NCBI GenBank assembly: GCA_963807065.1
Contig: CAWDZQ010000004.1
Coordinates: 186,001 to 250,000 of the forward strand
Length of the DNA: 64,000 nucleotides
Source of the DNA: CAWAND01 sp963807065
GTDB lineage: Bacteria; Chloroflexota; Anaerolineae; Anaerolineales; E44-bin32
Direction: 5' to 3'
The notes under the pieces: model-generated
Told to the model about the DNA's origin: nothing
What the model saw: the letters and a program-made list of their open reading frames with translations, nothing else
Database searches by the model: none
Position numbers and translations under genes: made by a program
In this document: piece by piece, positions 24,908-33,169 of the stretch
How the letters are laid out: the number at the start of each line of letters is the position of its first letter
Numbering within the stretch: position 1 is the stretch's first letter

Positions 24908-26884
24908 ATGCAGCAAGAACCTCCCACATCATCGGAAAATACGCTCACCCGCCGGCTGGCAGTCCTCCTGCTCCTGGCTGGTCTCGTCTCCACCTACGTC
25001 GGACAGTCCATCACCGTTGGCCAAGTAGCGAATGTGAATGCGGCCGGCACATCGTCCCTGGTGGTGGGGATCGTGTGTCTTCTCCTGGCCCTACTGGGAC
25101 TGACACGCTTCAACTTGCCGCGCAGGCTTGAAGATTGGCTGGTCCGTTTGAGCAGCTGGTTCAACCTCTCACCGACTTGGGTCGTGGCCCTCTTGCTCGC
25201 TCCCTGGCTCAGCTTCGAGGCCTGGACGACAGCCGGGGAGAACAGCCTAATGACCCTGCCCTACGTCTCGATAAGCTTGTGGGTGGGTGCCATCGGCGTG
25301 GCGCTCCTTGTCTCTTGGCAACGCGGAAAGGACCGCACAAAATCCCCGGGTGAGACGCGACGGCGCGAGTATGGGCTGATGCTGCTGATCGGCCTGTTGG
25401 CTCTGGGCCTCCGGGCGTGGCATCTCGGCTCGGTGCCTTGGGTCCTGGCTGGAGATGAGGCCTCGGCCGGACTGAGCGGGATCAACTTCATCAAGGGCAC
25501 CCAAAACAACATCTTCGGAATGGGTTGGTACTCCTTCCCGGCGCTGTATTTTCTGGCCCCGGCGACTTCGATCAAACTCTTCGGGCAGACGATCGCCGCC
25601 CTTCGATTGCCCTCCGCCTTGGCGGGCGCCCTGACCGTCCCCCTGCTCTACTACTTTGCGCGGAAGGTCTTCAGCCGCGGGATTGCTGTCATATGCAGCA
25701 TCTACCTCGTGGCATTCCATTTCCACATTCATTTCAGTCGCATTGGGCTAAACAACATCTGGGATCCCTTGGTTATGGTCCTGGTTTGGGGGCTGCTGTG
25801 GATGGGCTGGCAGGAGAATGACCGGCGGGCTTTCGGCCTGGCGGGCCTGACTCTAGGGGCCGGATTCTATCTCTACACAAGCTTTCGAATCCTGGGCCTG
25901 ATGATCCCTGCCTGGTTGCTCGTCGCCATGATGGTCCGGCGTTCACAGTTGAGGCAGCGCCTCCCCGGCCTGACCCTAATGGCGGTCGCCACCCTGGTGG
26001 TGGCCCTTCCATTGGCCCTGTACTACTCCCATCACATCAACGAATTCTTCGCCCCCATGCAAAGGGTCAGTGTGCTTGGTCCGTGGCTGGATGCCGAAAC
26101 ACAACGAACCGGCCTGTCAGCAGGGCAGATCTTATGGAACCAGACGCGCCTGTCCGCCCTGGCCTTCACCACTGTCAGCCTCCGGCACTGGTATGCCATC
26201 GACCATCCGATGCTGTTTCCCCTTCAGTCGACCTTCTTCCTGTTGGGGGTCTTGCTGACGATTACACGCCTCAAGGACCTGCGCTATGTCTGGTTGGCCC
26301 TTTGGATGCTGGGGGTGGTCACAGTGGGGGCCTTGAGCGAGAGCACCCCAGCCGCTCAGCGGTATGTCATGGCGGTTCCCGCCGTATGTCTTCTGATTGG
26401 GATCGGACTCAGCCAAACAGTCCAGTGGTTGGCCGGCTTGTGGCCGCAATGGCGCAGAATGTTTGTTGGGCTGGCCGCACTCGTCGTGGTGGCGATGGTC
26501 TGGCAAGATCTCCGCTTCTACTTCGGCGATTACACGCCCAGTCACCGGTTCTCCGATCAGAATACGGCCATCGCACAACGCGCCGGATACTATTTGTCAT
26601 CGAAAGAACTCGGCCACCAAGTCTACTTTTTTGGAGCCCCCCGGATGGGCTTTGATTCAATTGCCACCCTTCGCTATCTGGCCCCACAGGTCAAGGGCAC
26701 GTCGATCGACAAGCCGGTGCTCTCACGATCCATGCTTGCCGTTGAAGGACCGACTACTTTCATCTTCACTCCCTGGAACTTGAATCTTATTCCCCAGGTT
26801 GAAAGCCTGTATCCGGAGGGTCGGCCTGTCCTAGAACTGGGCAGTCAAGGGAAAGCGCTCTTTGTCGCCTACGAAGTTCCCTGA
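24908..26884 (+). CDS. GT39-like membrane glycosyltransferase (GT-C fold)
   Basis: A 658-residue polytopic protein with roughly 12-14 membrane spans. The first large outside loop has an acidic motif, 'VLAGDEASAGLSGINF', as in ArnT/PMT (GT39, PF13231-like) enzymes that move a sugar from a polyprenyl-phosphate carrier to a protein or glycan. A soluble ~120-residue C-terminal domain follows the last span ('FYFGDYTPSHRF' onward). Acceptor and sugar are unknown. ATG 24908 is chosen because it lies 7 bases after a GATAAT box. ATGs at 24878 and 24899 are alternatives but would be upstream of, or inside, that box. Confidence 0.8.
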   Translation: MQQEPPTSSENTLTRRLAVLLLLAGLVSTYVGQSITVGQVANVNAAGTSSLVVGIVCLLLALLGLTRFNLPRRLEDWLVRLSSWFNLSPTWVVALLLAPWLSFEAWTTAGENSLMTLPYVSISLWVGAIGVALLVSWQRGKDRTKSPGETRRREYGLMLLIGLLALGLRAWHLGSVPWVLAGDEASAGLSGINFIKGTQNNIFGMGWYSFPALYFLAPATSIKLFGQTIAALRLPSALAGALTVPLLYYFARKVFSRGIAVICSIYLVAFHFHIHFSRIGLNNIWDPLVMVLVWGLLWMGWQENDRRAFGLAGLTLGAGFYLYTSFRILGLMIPAWLLVAMMVRRSQLRQRLPGLTLMAVATLVVALPLALYYSHHINEFFAPMQRVSVLGPWLDAETQRTGLSAGQILWNQTRLSALAFTTVSLRHWYAIDHPMLFPLQSTFFLLGVLLTITRLKDLRYVWLALWMLGVVTVGALSESTPAAQRYVMAVPAVCLLIGIGLSQTVQWLAGLWPQWRRMFVGLAALVVVAMVWQDLRFYFGDYTPSHRFSDQNTAIAQRAGYYLSSKELGHQVYFFGAPRMGFDSIATLRYLAPQVKGTSIDKPVLSRSMLAVEGPTTFIFTPWNLNLIPQVESLYPEGRPVLELGSQGKALFVAYEVP

Positions 26885-27496
26885 TCCACGTCCTCTGGGC
26901 CAAAGCCCACTGCTCAGGTACCTCGATCGTCCAGCGTTTGCCCCGGTGCTTTCCAAGATCCCCAGGCGCACGCCAGAAGCCCAATCGCCGCCAATCCCAT
27001 CCCAAGCGGGAGGTCCCAGGGCAGGTCCGTGGCGGAGCGGAGCCCGCGGCCCTTGCGTATCCGGATCGGGCTGAGGCTTAACTGCCCCGAGACCAAGGGT
27101 ACAGCAAGAAGCCCCAAGACGGCCAGCTCCTCATGAGGCTGCTTAAACCCTGGACCAGCCTTTCGAACTGCCGTGCCGAGGGGGCTTCTGATGTTTGAGA
27201 GGAAAGGTTGGCGTCCGAAGTCACTCGGTCGGCCAGTGTCCTCTGCCATCTTGCCACCCGTATGGTCATACAAAGTATCGAAGGCCGATCCCTCCCCGGC
27301 CCAACCGGGCCCGGCCATCTGCACTAGCGTCGGATGCCGGCCCGACGCCCCATTCCCGGGCTGGGGCCCGCTGGTCCGCCAATCGCACCAAAGTAGTGGT
27401 CGGCTTTTCTCGGGCGGCAGGGGCCGGGTTATGATAGGAGGGGATTCATTGGCCACGGGAATCCCCGAGCGAATACACCTGTCAGGAGCACACATA
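26885..27496. other. 612-base gap between glycosyltransferase and MDR reductase
   Basis: The plus strand shows no convincing gene; its long open frame from 27173 is only an upstream extension of the reductase frame. The minus strand may hold one small membrane protein (26914-27249). The last 70 bases hold the reductase leader with an AGGAG ribosome site. Confidence 0.4.
26914..27249 (-). CDS. Possible small membrane protein, unknown
   Basis: A 111-residue frame on the minus strand with two hydrophobic stretches ('ELAVLGLLAVPLVSGQLSL' and 'MGLAAIGLLACAWGSW') separated by a basic loop. The N-terminal half is polar. The ribosome site is weak (GGGTGG) and no family is recognised. It may be spurious coding in GC-rich DNA; it is listed because the gap is otherwise empty and the two spans look natural. 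Confidence 0.3.
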   Translation of the reverse strand: MAEDTGRPSDFGRQPFLSNIRSPLGTAVRKAGPGFKQPHEELAVLGLLAVPLVSGQLSLSPIRIRKGRGLRSATDLPWDLPLGMGLAAIGLLACAWGSWKAPGQTLDDRGT

Positions 27497-28528
27497 TTGA
27501 AAGCCGTTTACTTCAACCGGCACGGAGGGCCAGAGGTCCTTGAATACGGGGATCTGCCCGACCCCGAGCCCGGCCCAGGTGAAGTCCTGGTTCGCCTCAG
27601 AGCGGCCGCACTCAACCACGTCGACCTTTGGGTACGGGTCGGCTGGCCGGGGCTCGACCTGCGCATGCCTCACGTTCCCGGCTCGGATGGCGCCGGTGAG
27701 GTTGTTGGCATCGGGGACGACGTTGAAGGCTTGAGCGTCGGGGACCGCGTGGTCGTCGACGGCAATCTCAGCTGCGGCGAGTGTGTATTCTGTCGAGCGG
27801 GCCAGGATCACCTGTGCCTGAAGTGGCATCTGTTGGGTGAGACGGTGTCTGGCACGGATTGCGAGCTCATCGCCCTTCCCCGGCGGAACTTGTATCGGTT
27901 TCCGGAGACCCTGGGTTATGGGGAGGCTGCCGCTGCCGCGCTGGTCTTCCTCACGGCATGGCACTCCCTGATCACGCGGGGACGACTCACCGCTGGAGAA
28001 ACCGTCCTGGTGATCGGCGCCTCGGGCGGTGTCAACACGGCCAGCATCCAAGTGGCCAAACTTGCCGGGGCGCGGGTCTTTGTGGTCGGCTCGGACGCGC
28101 ATAAACTCGAGCTGGCTGATCAGTTGGGGGCGGACGTGCTCATCAATCGGTCCACCGAGCGGGATTGGTCACGTGCGGTCTACATGGCCACCGAGAAGCG
28201 CGGCGTGGATGTGGTTGTTGACAATGTGGGCAGACCGACGATGGCGTCGAGCATGCGCTCGGTTCGCAAGGGCGGACGGATACTCACCGTCGGCAACACG
28301 GGCGGGGCGCATTACGAAATCGACCACCGATATTTGTTTGCCAAGCACATCTCCATCATAGGCTCCAGCATGGGGCCCCGCTCAGACTTCGATCAGGTCA
28401 TGGCCCTGGTGGTCGGCGGGCGCTTGCATCCCGTGATCGACGAGAGCTTTCCCCTGGAAGAGGCCCGGCGGGCCCACGAGCGATTGGGGGCCGGCCATCA
28501 GATGGGAAAGATCGTCCTTGAGATCTAA
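27497..28528 (+). CDS. Zinc-type MDR oxidoreductase (alcohol dehydrogenase / acryloyl-CoA reductase-like)
   Basis: A 343-residue NAD(P)-dependent medium-chain dehydrogenase. The structural zinc is held by four cysteines around residues 95-110 ('CGECVFCRAGQDHLC'). The usual catalytic zinc ligands are absent: the cysteine position reads Asn in 'AALNHVDLW', and GHE is replaced by 'GSDGAGEV'. The nucleotide loop is 'VIGASGGVNTASIQVAKLAGA'. Such zinc-poor members often reduce enoyl compounds, and the downstream propionyl-CoA carboxylase makes acryloyl-CoA or a similar enoyl-CoA a fair guess. The start is TTG 27497, with AGGAG eight bases upstream. First gene of the operon. Confidence 0.8.
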   Translation: MKAVYFNRHGGPEVLEYGDLPDPEPGPGEVLVRLRAAALNHVDLWVRVGWPGLDLRMPHVPGSDGAGEVVGIGDDVEGLSVGDRVVVDGNLSCGECVFCRAGQDHLCLKWHLLGETVSGTDCELIALPRRNLYRFPETLGYGEAAAAALVFLTAWHSLITRGRLTAGETVLVIGASGGVNTASIQVAKLAGARVFVVGSDAHKLELADQLGADVLINRSTERDWSRAVYMATEKRGVDVVVDNVGRPTMASSMRSVRKGGRILTVGNTGGAHYEIDHRYLFAKHISIIGSSMGPRSDFDQVMALVVGGRLHPVIDESFPLEEARRAHERLGAGHQMGKIVLEI

Positions 28529-28926
28529 CCCAAGGCCATCGCTCGTAACCTTGTTGGCCCTGGGGGTGTTAATTCTTGCGGCGGCCAGCTGGATGCGGTT
28601 CTTCCTGGCGCTATCCCTGCCGGACCTGCCTCTTTCCGTCCCTGTGTGGTACCTGGCCCTGGTCGGCATTGTCTGGGGAGCTGCCGGGGTCATCGCCACC
28701 GTCGGAACTCGTGATTGGGCGCCCCTGGGCGCCTGTGATCACGAGATGGGGCGGCGTCGTATATGTCGTATGGCTGTGGGCAGATCGCTTCCTGCTTGCC
28801 CGCTCAGATTACGCAGCCCGAATCAGACCCTTTGAATTTGCACTTTCGTTGCTCTTGTTGGGTTGCAGCTGGTGGATACTCCGCCGTCCCGCATCGACCG
28901 AGTACTTCCGAAAGAGGCCGTTATGA
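28518..28926 (+). CDS. Small four-span membrane protein, frameshifted
   Basis: About 135 residues when joined. The first part (28518 to about 28715) gives two membrane spans ('LVTLLALGVLILAAASW', 'WYLALVGIVWGAAGVIA'). The second part is one frame over: 'APVITRWGGVVYVVWLWADR', then 'FALSLLLLGCSWWILRR'. Removing one C from the CCCC run near 28721-28724 joins them as 'DWAPWAPVITRW'. The final TGA overlaps the next ATG as ATGA, and the TTG start overlaps the reductase end, so it is a genuine member of the operon. Function unknown. Confidence 0.6.
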
Positions 28927-30470
28927 GTGATGAGAATCTGGAAGAGCTGCGTGCCCTCCGACAGGAGGCCGAGCTGGGCGGGGGCCAGGAACGAATTGAC
29001 GCTCAGCACGCCCGTGGCCGGCTGACCGCCCGCGAGCGTCTAGACTTGCTGCTGGACAAGGGCTCCTTCCGCGAGGCAGATATGTTTGCCACGCATCGCA
29101 CCTCCGATTTTGGCCTCGATCAGCACAAGGTTTTGGGGGATAGCGTGGTCACGGGATGGGGGACGATCGAAGGGCGACTGGTCTATGTGTATTCACAGGA
29201 CTTCACAGTTTTCGGTGGGAGCCTGGGTGAGGTTCACGCCGCCAAGATCTGCAAGATTCTCGACATGGCCCTCAAGAACGGCGCACCCATCATTGGTCTC
29301 AACGACTCCGGTGGAGCACGAATTCAGGAGGGTGTGGTCTCTCTGGGTGGCTACGCCGACATTTTCCTGCGCAACACACTCGCCTCCGGGGTCATTCCTC
29401 AGATCAGCGCCATTATGGGCCCGTGCGCCGGCGGCGCCGTCTACTCGCCGGCCCTGACCGACTTCATCTTCATGGTTCGCAACTCGTCCTACATGTTCGT
29501 GACCGGCCCGGATGTGGTCAAGTCAGTGACCCAGGAGGATGTCAGCTTCGAAGAGCTGGGCGGGGCCGAGGTCCACGCCAGCACGTCGGGCGTCTGTCAC
29601 TATGTCGCCGAAAGCGAAGCCGACTGCCTAGGCTTAATCCGGGTGCTTCTCTCCTTCCTGCCACAGAACAACATGGAAGACCCGCCCTTTGTGCCCACAC
29701 AGGATGACCGACTCCGCACCGAGACAGCGCTGGACTCCATCGTCCCCGAGGATTCCAGTAGACCCTACGATGTTCGAGACATCATCCGCCTGATTGTGGA
29801 CGACGGGGACTTTTTTGAGCTCCACGAAACGTATGCCCAGAACATCGTGATCGGTTTTGGCCGTCTGGGGGGCCACAGTGTGGGCATCGTCGCCAACCAA
29901 CCCGCCGTACTGGCCGGCGTGCTCGACATCAACGCCTCGGACAAAGCCGCTCGCTTTGTGCGCCTGTGCGACTCGTTCAACGTGCCCCTGGTGACCTTTG
30001 TGGACGTGCCCGGATTCATGCCCGGCACGGCGCAGGAACACGGCGGGATCATCCGCCATGGGGCCAAGCTTCTGTACGCCTACTGCGAAGCGACCGTCCC
30101 CAAGATCACGGTGGTCACCCGAAAGGCCTACGGCGGCGCATACGACGTCATGTCGTCCAAGCACATCCGGGGCGATCTGAACCTCGCCTGGCCGGGTGCC
30201 GAGTTGGCGGTCATGGGCCCCGATGGGGCCGTGAGCATCATCTTCCGCAAGGAGTTGGCCGAAGCCGAAGACCCCGAGGCCAGGAAAGCCGAATTGGTCG
30301 CCGAATACCGGGAGAAATTCGCCAATCCCTACATCGCCGCTTCGCGTGGTTTCCTGGACGCCGTCATCGAACCCCGGCACACGCGACCGAGGGTGATCAA
30401 TGCGCTCGAGATGCTGTCCAACAAGCGTGACGCCAATCCGGCCAAGAAGCACGGCAACATCCCCCTGTGA
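28923..30470 (+). CDS. pccB: Propionyl-CoA carboxylase carboxyltransferase (beta) subunit
   Basis: A 515-residue acyl-CoA carboxyltransferase that moves CO2 from biotin to propionyl-CoA, forming methylmalonyl-CoA. Two crotonase-like halves are visible, with oxyanion glycines in 'SGGARIQEGVVSLGGYADIF' and 'GGAYDVMSSKHIRGD'. The full length and the neighbouring biotin carboxylase, biotin carrier and mutase point to propionyl-CoA, although methylmalonyl-CoA decarboxylase alpha is closely related. The start ATG has AAGAGG upstream and overlaps the stop of the preceding gene. Confidence 0.93.
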   Translation: MSDENLEELRALRQEAELGGGQERIDAQHARGRLTARERLDLLLDKGSFREADMFATHRTSDFGLDQHKVLGDSVVTGWGTIEGRLVYVYSQDFTVFGGSLGEVHAAKICKILDMALKNGAPIIGLNDSGGARIQEGVVSLGGYADIFLRNTLASGVIPQISAIMGPCAGGAVYSPALTDFIFMVRNSSYMFVTGPDVVKSVTQEDVSFEELGGAEVHASTSGVCHYVAESEADCLGLIRVLLSFLPQNNMEDPPFVPTQDDRLRTETALDSIVPEDSSRPYDVRDIIRLIVDDGDFFELHETYAQNIVIGFGRLGGHSVGIVANQPAVLAGVLDINASDKAARFVRLCDSFNVPLVTFVDVPGFMPGTAQEHGGIIRHGAKLLYAYCEATVPKITVVTRKAYGGAYDVMSSKHIRGDLNLAWPGAELAVMGPDGAVSIIFRKELAEAEDPEARKAELVAEYREKFANPYIAASRGFLDAVIEPRHTRPRVINALEMLSNKRDANPAKKHGNIPL

Positions 30471-30482
30471 TGAGGCGAAACC

Positions 30483-31991
30483 ATGTTTAACAAAGTCTTG
30501 ATCGCCAACCGAGGAGAGATTGCCGTCCGGATCATCCGCGCTTGCCGCGAGCTCGGGATGAGCACTGTGGCTGTCTTTTCGGAACCGGACCGCTCCGCCC
30601 TACACGTCCGCTATGCCGACGAGGCCTACGAGCTGGGCCCGGCACCGGCGCGTGACTCATACCTCCGAGGCGACAAGATCATTGATATCGCCATGAAATC
30701 CGGAGCCAAGGCGATCCACCCAGGATATGGCTTCCTGGCTGAGCGGGACGATTTCGCCCGGGCGGTCGTAGACTCTGGCCTAATCTTCATCGGCCCCAGG
30801 CCTTCAGCGATCGCCGCTATGGGCGACAAGGCGGTCGCCCGGGCCACCGTGACGGCAGCCGGGGTACCCGTCGTGCCGGGCACCGAAGGTGAAGGCGATC
30901 TTCGGGACCAAGACCTGATCGACATTGCCCCGTCCATCGGCTTTCCTCTGTTGATCAAGGCCACCGCCGGCGGCGGTGGCAAGGGTATGCGTGAGGTGCT
31001 TGCCGCTGAGGAGCTTCCATCCCTGCTGACAGCAGCCCGGCGGGAGGCCGAAGCGGCATTTGGCGACGGCAACGTCTATCTGGAGAAGCTGCTTCTCAAC
31101 GCCAGGCACGTCGAATTCCAGATCCTGGCCGATAACGACGGGGACACAATTCACCTGGGCGAACGTGAATGCTCCCTGCAGCGGAGGCATCAGAAGCTCC
31201 TCGAGGAAGCGCCCTCCCCCGCCGTCGACGACGAGCTGCGGATGAAGATGGGAGAGCTGGCCAAGAAAGCGGCCAAAGCAGTGGACTATCTGAATGCCGG
31301 GACCATCGAGTTCTTGCTCGACAAGGACCAGAACTTCTACTTCCTCGAGATGAACACCCGTCTGCAGGTAGAACATCCGGTGACAGAAATGGTTACCGGG
31401 ATCGACATTGTCAAGGAGCAGATCCGGATCGCCCGGGGCCGTAAGATGCGTTATACGCAGGAAGACGTCCAGATGAAGGGCTGGGCCATCGAATGCCGAA
31501 TCAATGCCGAGGACCCATACAACAACTTCATGCCCTCCACCGGGCGGATTGGCCTTTCCGTCGGCCCGACCGGGCCCGGCGTTCGCATTGACACCGGCGT
31601 GTATCCGGGATTCGAAATTTCGCCCTACTATGACTCGTTGATTTCCAAACTGATTTGCTGGGGCGAAACGCGGGGCGAGGCCATCCTGCGCATGCGGCGC
31701 GCGTTGGAGGAGTACCGGATCCTGGGCGTCAAGACCAACATTCCATTTCACCAAAACATCATGGACTCGCACCGCTTCATCGCTGGATCCTTTGACACCC
31801 AATTCGTCGAGGAGCGATTCTCGATGGATGAGATGGATGAGGATAAGGAGGACCTGCGTCACATCGCCGCCATCTTCGGCACGCTGTATGCGCACAGACA
31901 GACCCAGGAGGCATCGCAGATCGTCCGCCGTGGCGAACGCGACACAAGCAACTGGAAGTGGGTCGGCCGCTGGGAACGGCTCCATCGATGA
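30483..31991 (+). CDS. accC: Biotin carboxylase subunit (acyl-CoA carboxylase alpha)
   Basis: A 502-residue ATP-grasp enzyme that carboxylates biotin on the carrier protein using ATP and bicarbonate. Motifs are 'KVLIANRGEIAVRIIRACRELG', the glycine-rich ATP loop 'TAGGGGKGMR', 'ECSLQRRHQKLLEEAPSP', and 'FLEMNTRLQVEHPVTEMVTG'. It is about 50 residues longer than a typical AccC, the extra lying at the C-terminus. It holds no biotin-carrier domain, which is supplied by the next gene. It lies 12 bases after pccB. Confidence 0.94.
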   Translation: MFNKVLIANRGEIAVRIIRACRELGMSTVAVFSEPDRSALHVRYADEAYELGPAPARDSYLRGDKIIDIAMKSGAKAIHPGYGFLAERDDFARAVVDSGLIFIGPRPSAIAAMGDKAVARATVTAAGVPVVPGTEGEGDLRDQDLIDIAPSIGFPLLIKATAGGGGKGMREVLAAEELPSLLTAARREAEAAFGDGNVYLEKLLLNARHVEFQILADNDGDTIHLGERECSLQRRHQKLLEEAPSPAVDDELRMKMGELAKKAAKAVDYLNAGTIEFLLDKDQNFYFLEMNTRLQVEHPVTEMVTGIDIVKEQIRIARGRKMRYTQEDVQMKGWAIECRINAEDPYNNFMPSTGRIGLSVGPTGPGVRIDTGVYPGFEISPYYDSLISKLICWGETRGEAILRMRRALEEYRILGVKTNIPFHQNIMDSHRFIAGSFDTQFVEERFSMDEMDEDKEDLRHIAAIFGTLYAHRQTQEASQIVRRGERDTSNWKWVGRWERLHR

Positions 31992-32043
31992 TCCGATTGT
32001 CTGATGTGACTTCCCCCAACGAGCAAACCGGGAGCCAGCGAGC

Positions 32044-32541
32044 GTGAAATACATTGCCACAATCGGGGACAAGAGCTACGAAATTGAAATCAACGAAGGA
32101 GGCGAAATTCTCGCCGATGGCAAGCGACTGCCGGCCGAGTTCCAGGCCATAGCCGAGCAGGCGGTGTACTCCCTCTTGCTGGGAAATCGGTCCTTTGAAG
32201 CCCATATCAGTCCCGGTCAAGAGGGACTCGACGTGCTGCTGCGCGGCCAGCTGTATGAAGTGTCGGTCGAAGATGAGCGGCAGAGACTTCTCAGGAAGGC
32301 GGCAGGGGGAGACGTCGCACAGACCGGAGAGTACAAACTGAAGGCGCCCATGCCCGGCCTGGTCGTCGATGTGCCGGTGCAAGAAGGCGACGAAGTCATC
32401 AAGGGGCAGAACCTGGTGATCCTCGAATCCATGAAGATGCAGAACGAGCTCAAGTCGCCGAGAGACGGCGTCGTCGGCCGCATACGGGTTAAGAGCGGAG
32501 ACAGCGTCAAGCAGAACTCGGTCATGCTCACCCTGTTCTGA
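32044..32541 (+). CDS. Biotin carboxyl carrier protein
   Basis: A 165-residue carrier. The biotinylated lysine is Lys131 in 'ESMKMQNEL', within a normal C-terminal biotinyl domain (about residues 93-165, 'KAPMPGLVVDVPVQEGDEV'). The N-terminal ~90 residues resemble the linker domain found before the biotinyl domain in propionyl-CoA carboxylase alpha chains, so alpha appears split over two genes here. GTG start at 32044. BirA at 2.4-3.2 kb should modify it. Confidence 0.93.
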   Translation: MKYIATIGDKSYEIEINEGGEILADGKRLPAEFQAIAEQAVYSLLLGNRSFEAHISPGQEGLDVLLRGQLYEVSVEDERQRLLRKAAGGDVAQTGEYKLKAPMPGLVVDVPVQEGDEVIKGQNLVILESMKMQNELKSPRDGVVGRIRVKSGDSVKQNSVMLTLF

Positions 32542-32542
32542 T

Positions 32543-33169
32543 ATGCAGACCTCAACCGAGATCGAAGTCAAGTTTCCGGTCTCCAGCCTGGCCGGCGTAA
32601 GGGTGACGCTTCAGGACAAAGGCGCTCACATCCTCGCCCCTCGTTGCCTCGAGCGAAACTGGCGATTCGATACCTCCGGCGGCGAGCTGACCAGATCAGG
32701 CCGCGTGCTCCGCGTCCGCCAGGACCGGGCCGCCACGCTGACCTACAAGGAGCGGACAGGCCGAAGCTTGACCCGGCGCGAAATTGAGCTCCCCATCTCG
32801 TCTTCCAACCAAGCTGTCAATCTCTTGGAAGCGCTCGGCTACCAGATCGTTCTGGTCTACGAAAAGTTCCGAGAGGTGTTTCAGCTTGAAGATGTCGAGA
32901 TTATGCTAGATGAGGTCCCCTTCGGATGCTTCGTTGAAGTCGAAGGACCGGACATAGCCAGCCTCAAGCACGCCGCACTTCGGCTCGGCTTGGCCTGGGA
33001 GGCGGGCATCGATCTGAGCTATGCCGAGATCTTCGAAAGTTTGAAGGAGGCTGCGGGGCTCGGCATCCAGCATATGACGTTCTTCGATTTCGAAGGCTAC
33101 GAATTGGACGCGATACCAACGCTTGGTCTGCGCGATGCGCTGGCCGAAGCAGGAACACGGATTGAGTGA
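32543..33169 (+). CDS. CYTH domain protein (class IV adenylate cyclase-like / triphosphatase)
   Basis: A 208-residue triphosphate-tunnel protein. The N-terminal ExExK motif is 'EIEVKF' (residues 6-11). Further tunnel residues lie in 'LRVRQDRAATLTYKE', 'RREIEL', 'YEKFREVF' and 'CFVEVEG'. Members either cyclise ATP to cAMP (CyaB) or hydrolyse triphosphates such as thiamine triphosphate; the sequence cannot decide. It starts one base after the biotin carrier gene and ends overlapping the mutase ATG (TGATG), so it is firmly inside the propionyl-CoA operon, an unusual setting. An ~18-residue tail follows the fold. Confidence 0.85.
   Translation: MQTSTEIEVKFPVSSLAGVRVTLQDKGAHILAPRCLERNWRFDTSGGELTRSGRVLRVRQDRAATLTYKERTGRSLTRREIELPISSSNQAVNLLEALGYQIVLVYEKFREVFQLEDVEIMLDEVPFGCFVEVEGPDIASLKHAALRLGLAWEAGIDLSYAEIFESLKEAAGLGIQHMTFFDFEGYELDAIPTLGLRDALAEAGTRIE

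Noticed and set aside
27173..27496. Upstream extension of the MDR reductase
   Set aside because: The added 108 residues match nothing in the family, and the TTG at 27497 has an AGGAG ribosome site.
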